Shown: piece by piece, positions 8,424 to 10,877 of the stretch
Layout of the letters: every line of letters begins with the position of its first letter
Position numbering within the stretch: position 1 is the first letter of the stretch
Assembly: GCA_023423675.1 (NCBI GenBank)
Contig: JAFAFD010000115.1
Coordinates: forward strand, 1 to 10,877
Direction of reading: 5' to 3'
Origin: Pseudomonadota bacterium
Lineage (GTDB): Bacteria > Pseudomonadota > Gammaproteobacteria > Xanthomonadales > Xanthomonadaceae
DNA length: 10,877 nucleotides
Position numbers and translations under genes: made by a program
The notes under the pieces: generated by a model
The model's database searches: none
Told to the model about the DNA's origin: nothing
Seen by the model: only the letters and a program-made list of their open reading frames with translations

Positions 8424-8490
8424 TGTAGAGCCGAGCCCGCGCTCGGCTGCGCTTCGCGAAAAAGCAGCCGAGCATGGGCTCGGCGCTACA
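8424..8490. repeat. SMAG-type REP dimer (inverted pair) after rodA copy 2
   Basis: The arms 8424-8450 (starting TGTAGAG) and 8464-8490 (ending GCTACA) are 27-base inverted copies with three mismatches, around a loop containing TTCGCGAA. The right arm is nearly identical to that of the dimer after rodA copy 1. It also starts exactly 18 bases after the rodA stop. Confidence 0.82.
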
Positions 8491-8582
8491 TCAAAGCGCA
8501 GACGCGCACGCCAGACACCACCAACCTCCCCGCCGACGCAGTTCCATAAAAAGTGCGTACCAATTCACACTTTGACGCAGCG

Positions 8583-8596
8583 TTGATCCGGATCAA
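8583..8596. promoter_or_regulatory. Perfect FNR/Anr-type binding site
   Basis: TTGATCCGGATCAA matches the FNR/Anr consensus TTGAT-N4-ATCAA at every defined base and is fully palindromic. FNR/Anr proteins are oxygen-sensing Fe-S activators. Other CRP/FNR-superfamily regulators with the same half-site (e.g. Dnr-type) could also bind. Confidence 0.62.
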
Positions 8597-8618
8597 TGGA
8601 CTTGTCGCAATCGGCCTG

Positions 8619-8631
8619 CACAATGGCGGCC
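8619..8631 (+). promoter_or_regulatory. Candidate class II FNR-dependent promoter (-10 and start site)
   Basis: CACAAT (8619-8624) matches 4 of 6 -10 positions. If it is the -10, transcription starts near 8631 and the centre of the FNR box (between 8589 and 8590) falls exactly at -41.5, the standard class II activator position. No good -35 hexamer is present, as expected for an activator-dependent promoter. The mirror position on the minus strand (8555-8560) has no comparable hexamer. Confidence 0.45.
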
Positions 8632-8830
8632 CGTTCGGCACGGCGCGCCGTCTGAAGATGCAGCGCGAGGGGGCGTCGGGCGGGAAAGCAGTACTGGTCC
8701 AACGGATACAGGGAGCGCGGGGCACTGTCGCTGGGGAGCGACAGCCGCGCAGGTATCGACTGGATCCGGTCGCCGGTTGCGCCTGCGGGGATGGGGGCGC
8801 AACCGGCAACCTCTGCCTGAATGGGGTGGG
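8631..8830 (+). ncRNA. Putative structured small RNA or long leader, GGA-rich
   Basis: I do not recognise this element as a known family. Downstream of the FNR-type promoter are two strong hairpins. One has outer stem GCGCGG/CCGCGC (8715-8720 with 8745-8750), a 4-base bulge and inner stem CTGTCGCT/AGCGACAG (8725-8732 with 8737-8744) capped by GGGG. The other has a perfect 12-bp stem (8772-8783 with 8796-8807) with a 12-base G-rich loop. Six GGA triplets occur at 8683-8791, two in hairpin loops or at loop edges. AUACAGGGA (8706-8714) matches the first nine positions of the CsrA/RsmA consensus RUACARGGAUGU. The 3' end is unknown. It could instead be a roughly 300-base 5' leader of mltB. Confidence 0.3.
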
Positions 8831-8832
8831 GT

Positions 8833-8883
8833 AATCACGACGCCTTCACATTTCCCGCTGAACGCGGGCAAATCGTTGTGATT
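8833..8883. repeat. Composite hairpin just upstream of the mltB promoter
   Basis: The outer stem pairs AATCACGACG (8833-8842) with CGTTGTGATT (8874-8883), including one G-U pair. The inner stem pairs ATTTCCCGC (8850-8858) with GCGGG-C-AAAT (8864-8873) around a TGAAC loop, with a 7-base one-sided bulge between them. The right arm overlaps the -35 of the mltB promoter. No T-tract follows. It may mark the 3' end of the putative RNA or act as an operator. Confidence 0.45.
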
Positions 8884-8904
8884 CATGGTGTTAGGGGTTT
8901 TAAT
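8876..8904 (+). promoter_or_regulatory. mltB: Sigma70-type promoter for mltB-rlpA
   Basis: TTGTGA (8876-8881, 4/6 match to the -35) and TTTAAT (8899-8904, 5/6 match to the -10) are separated by the optimal 17 bases. This predicts a start near 8911 and a leader of about 21 bases before the mltB ATG. Confidence 0.6.
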
Positions 8905-8931
8905 TCATCCATGACCTGCTAACCTGCGACG

Positions 8932-10080
8932 ATGATTCGACGCTCCCTGGCCTGCTTGCTCACCCTCGGTCTGGTCGCCTGCGCGACCCAGCCGACGTCC
9001 CCGCCGACTTCACCCCAGGCCAGCAGCACGCCGCGCCATCCGGCCGGCAAGCCCCAGCAGGGCCCGGCCGAAGCCGCCCCGGAAGCGACCGCGGCCACGG
9101 CGCCGCCGGTTGACCTGACCCCGGTGCCGTTCGAAACCGCCCGCGCCAACTTCATCGCCGATACCGCCAAGCGTTATGGCCTGGCGCCGGCCGAGATCGC
9201 CCGCGTGCTCGACCAGGCGCAGGTGCGCCAGCCGATCATCGCGGCCATGTCGCGGCCGGCCGAGCGGGTCAAGCCGTGGAACGAATACCGGCCGATGTTC
9301 ATCAGCAAGGCGCGCATCGATGGTGGCCGCGCGTTCCTGGCCGAGCACCGCGCCGAACTCGACCGCGTGCAGCAGCGCACCGGCGTGCCGGCCGAAGTGA
9401 TCGTGGCGATCATCGGCGTGGAAACCAGCTATGGAAAGAACGCCGGCAGCCACCGCGTGCTCGATGCGCTGTACACGCTGGCCTTCTATTACCCGCGCAG
9501 TGGCGACCCGGCCAAGCTGGAACGCGAAGTGCGCCGCGAGCTGTTCTTCCGCGATGAACTGGCCAAGCTGTTCGAGCTGGGCCGCGAAGAGAAGCTGGAC
9601 ATCACCACGCTCAAGGGCAGCTATGCCGGTGCGATGGGCATGGGCCAGTTCATGCCCTCCAGCTACCTGGATTACGCCGTGGATGGCAACGGCGATGGTC
9701 GCCGCGATCTGTTCACCAGCTACGACGACGTGTTCTCGTCCATCGCCAACTACTTCGTGAAGAAGGGCGGCTGGGTGCGCGGCGGCCAGGTGGCGGTGCC
9801 GGCCACGCTGGCGCCGGGACGCGAGGAATTCAATCCGACCGAGTGGATGCCCACCTGGTCGCTGGCCGACCTGGCCCAGCGCGGCTACCAGCCCAGCGCG
9901 CCGGTGCAGCCGGGTGCCACCGCCACGCCGATCACGCTTGAAGCCAGTACCGGCAAGCAGTACTGGCTGGGCTTCCAGAACTACTACGCGATCACCCGCT
10001 ACAACCTCTCGAAGATGTACGCGATGGCCGTGTTCCAGTTGTCGCAGGCCATTGCCGGACAGGAGCTGCCCCCGGCATGA
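8932..10080 (+). CDS. mltB: Membrane-bound lytic murein transglycosylase B (MltB/Slt35 family)
   Basis: MltB cleaves the MurNAc-GlcNAc bond of peptidoglycan with 1,6-anhydro ring formation. This 382-residue protein has a lipoprotein signal with lipobox L-V-A-C17; the +2 residue Ala predicts outer-membrane sorting. A Pro/Ala-rich linker (18-64) leads to the catalytic domain. GVETSYGKNAGSHRVLDAL carries the catalytic Glu164, followed by YAGAMGMGQFMPSSY (231-245) and an EF-hand-like DGNGDGRRDLF (251-261), as in Slt35. The YNLSKMYAMAVFQLS end is typical of the family. The ATG at 8932 gives the signal peptide directly; the Shine-Dalgarno is weak. It has its own promoter (8876-8904) and overlaps rlpA by 4 bases (ATGA). 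Confidence 0.96.
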   Translation: MIRRSLACLLTLGLVACATQPTSPPTSPQASSTPRHPAGKPQQGPAEAAPEATAATAPPVDLTPVPFETARANFIADTAKRYGLAPAEIARVLDQAQVRQPIIAAMSRPAERVKPWNEYRPMFISKARIDGGRAFLAEHRAELDRVQQRTGVPAEVIVAIIGVETSYGKNAGSHRVLDALYTLAFYYPRSGDPAKLEREVRRELFFRDELAKLFELGREEKLDITTLKGSYAGAMGMGQFMPSSYLDYAVDGNGDGRRDLFTSYDDVFSSIANYFVKKGGWVRGGQVAVPATLAPGREEFNPTEWMPTWSLADLAQRGYQPSAPVQPGATATPITLEASTGKQYWLGFQNYYAITRYNLSKMYAMAVFQLSQAIAGQELPPA

Positions 10081-10877
10081 ACATCAGATGGCTGGTCCCC
10101 GGAATCGTCGTGCTGGCGCTGGCAGCCTGCAGCAGCGCACCGGACAAACCCAGTGCCGGCCATGGCGGCAAGGTGCCCAGCACGGTGGTGCAGGGCAAGG
10201 GCGGGCGCCCGGCGCATTGCCCGGATGGTTCGCCGTATGCGGCCGCCACCGAGGACCTCAGCACGCGCGGCAACTACACCGCCGGCGGCCTGTACAAGCC
10301 GGGGGTGAAGGACACCACGCCCAGCTACGTGCCGAACGTGGCCTGCATTCCCGAGCCGGAAGTGACTGCGGTCGAGCGCTCGGTCATCGGCAACAAATCG
10401 CCCTACGTGGTGCTGGGCAAGTCGTACAAGGTGCTCGACGACACCCATGACTATGTCGAGCGCGGCACCGCCTCGTACTACGGCGCCAAGTTCCACGGCC
10501 GCCTGACCTCCAACCGCGAGGTCTACGACATGTACCAGTTCACCGCCGCGCACAAGACGCTGCCGCTGCCCAGCTTCGCCCGCGTGACCAACCTGGACAA
10601 CGGCGAGTCGGTGATCGTGCGCGTCAACGATCGTGGCCCGTTCCACGACGGCCGCGTGGTCGACCTCAGCTACGCCGCCGCCGTGCGCCTGGGCATCACC
10701 CAGCGCGGCACCGGCAACGTCGAAGTGCGCGCGCTGCAGCCGGGCGAGAGCAACCTGCTGGCGCAGAAGCCGTCGCGCCGCGAGCGCCGTGCGGCCGAAG
10801 CCGCTGCAGCTGCCACGACCGTTGCGGCCGCACGCCCGGCCGCGGCTACGCGTGCCGCCGCGCCCAGCGATATCGAC
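10077..10877 (+). CDS. rlpA: RlpA, septal-ring lipoprotein / lytic transglycosylase (3' end beyond window)
   Basis: 267 codons are visible and the frame is open at the window end. The lipobox is L-A-A-C18 with Ser at +2, indicating an outer-membrane lipoprotein. The RlpA double-psi beta-barrel spans about 128-220. E148, H159 and D185 have the same spacing as the residues implicated in catalysis in Pseudomonas aeruginosa RlpA, which cleaves peptide-free (denuded) glycans. After residue 230 comes an Arg/Ala-rich linker, which in full-length homologues often leads to a SPOR domain; that part is not visible here. The ATG overlaps the mltB stop, and AGGAG (10061-10065) lies 11 bases upstream, so mltB and rlpA are co-transcribed and coupled. 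Confidence 0.95.
   Translation, partial: MNIRWLVPGIVVLALAACSSAPDKPSAGHGGKVPSTVVQGKGGRPAHCPDGSPYAAATEDLSTRGNYTAGGLYKPGVKDTTPSYVPNVACIPEPEVTAVERSVIGNKSPYVVLGKSYKVLDDTHDYVERGTASYYGAKFHGRLTSNREVYDMYQFTAAHKTLPLPSFARVTNLDNGESVIVRVNDRGPFHDGRVVDLSYAAAVRLGITQRGTGNVEVRALQPGESNLLAQKPSRRERRAAEAAAAATTVAAARPAAATRAAAPSDID

Larger units (their letters stand above)
8406..8931. other. 526-base gene-free stretch between rodA copy 2 and mltB
   Basis: In order it holds a SMAG dimer (8424-8490), an FNR/Anr-type box and matching -10 (8583-8624), a GGA-rich foldable segment (8631-8810), a composite hairpin (8833-8883) and a sigma70-type promoter for mltB (8876-8904). The reading frames open here (e.g. 8553-8834 plus, 8593-8886 minus) have no recognisable protein features and conflict with these signals. 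Confidence 0.7.

Noticed and set aside
8553..8834. 93-codon plus-strand frame between rodA copy 2 and mltB (and minus-strand 8593-8886)
   Set aside because: The GTG start lies upstream of the predicted transcription start, there is no Shine-Dalgarno, and the product is low-complexity Gly/Arg-rich. The region is better explained by regulatory sites and RNA structure.

Overview
The window looks like chromosomal DNA from Stenotrophomonas or a close relative in the Xanthomonadaceae. Three things point there: the high G+C with strong third-position G/C bias; the gene order mreB-mreC-mreD-mrdA-rodA followed by mltB-rlpA; and GTAG-headed palindromes that match the SMAG class of repetitive extragenic palindromes known from Stenotrophomonas maltophilia. 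The genus call is an inference; the gene calls rest on visible family motifs.

Layout. A PfkB-family sugar/nucleoside kinase lies on the minus strand (44-982). It diverges across a 283-base region from a plus-strand cell-shape cluster: mreB (1266-2312), mreC (2431-3477), mreD (3474-3959), mrdA/PBP2 (3963-6044) and rodA (6041-7153). The last four are tightly packed, with ATGA overlaps at mreC/mreD and mrdA/rodA. A second, diverged rodA copy (7305-8405) follows. Each rodA copy is followed, exactly 18 bases after its stop codon, by an inverted SMAG-type repeat pair. A 526-base stretch then separates the second rodA from mltB (8932-10080), which overlaps rlpA (10077 to the window end, incomplete).

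Function. MreB filaments, MreC/MreD, the SEDS glycosyltransferase RodA and the transpeptidase PBP2 form the elongasome, which builds lateral peptidoglycan. MltB and RlpA are outer-membrane lipoprotein lytic transglycosylases that cut peptidoglycan glycan strands. The window therefore joins wall synthesis and wall cleavage. The second RodA raises the question of a specialised or modified elongasome.

Less expected content. (1) The 3' end of mreC is a run of five near-perfect palindromes, one of them a SMAG monomer, all translated into a Pro/Ala-rich periplasmic tail. (2) The rodA2-mltB gap holds a perfect FNR/Anr-type box (TTGAT-N4-ATCAA) placed exactly for a class II promoter. Downstream of it is a GGA-rich, strongly foldable segment with no convincing ORF. 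I propose an oxygen-responsive small RNA or long leader, possibly a CsrA/RsmA ligand; this is a hypothesis. mltB has its own good sigma70-type promoter just after that segment. No tRNA, rRNA, CRISPR array, transposase gene or clear intrinsic terminator was seen.
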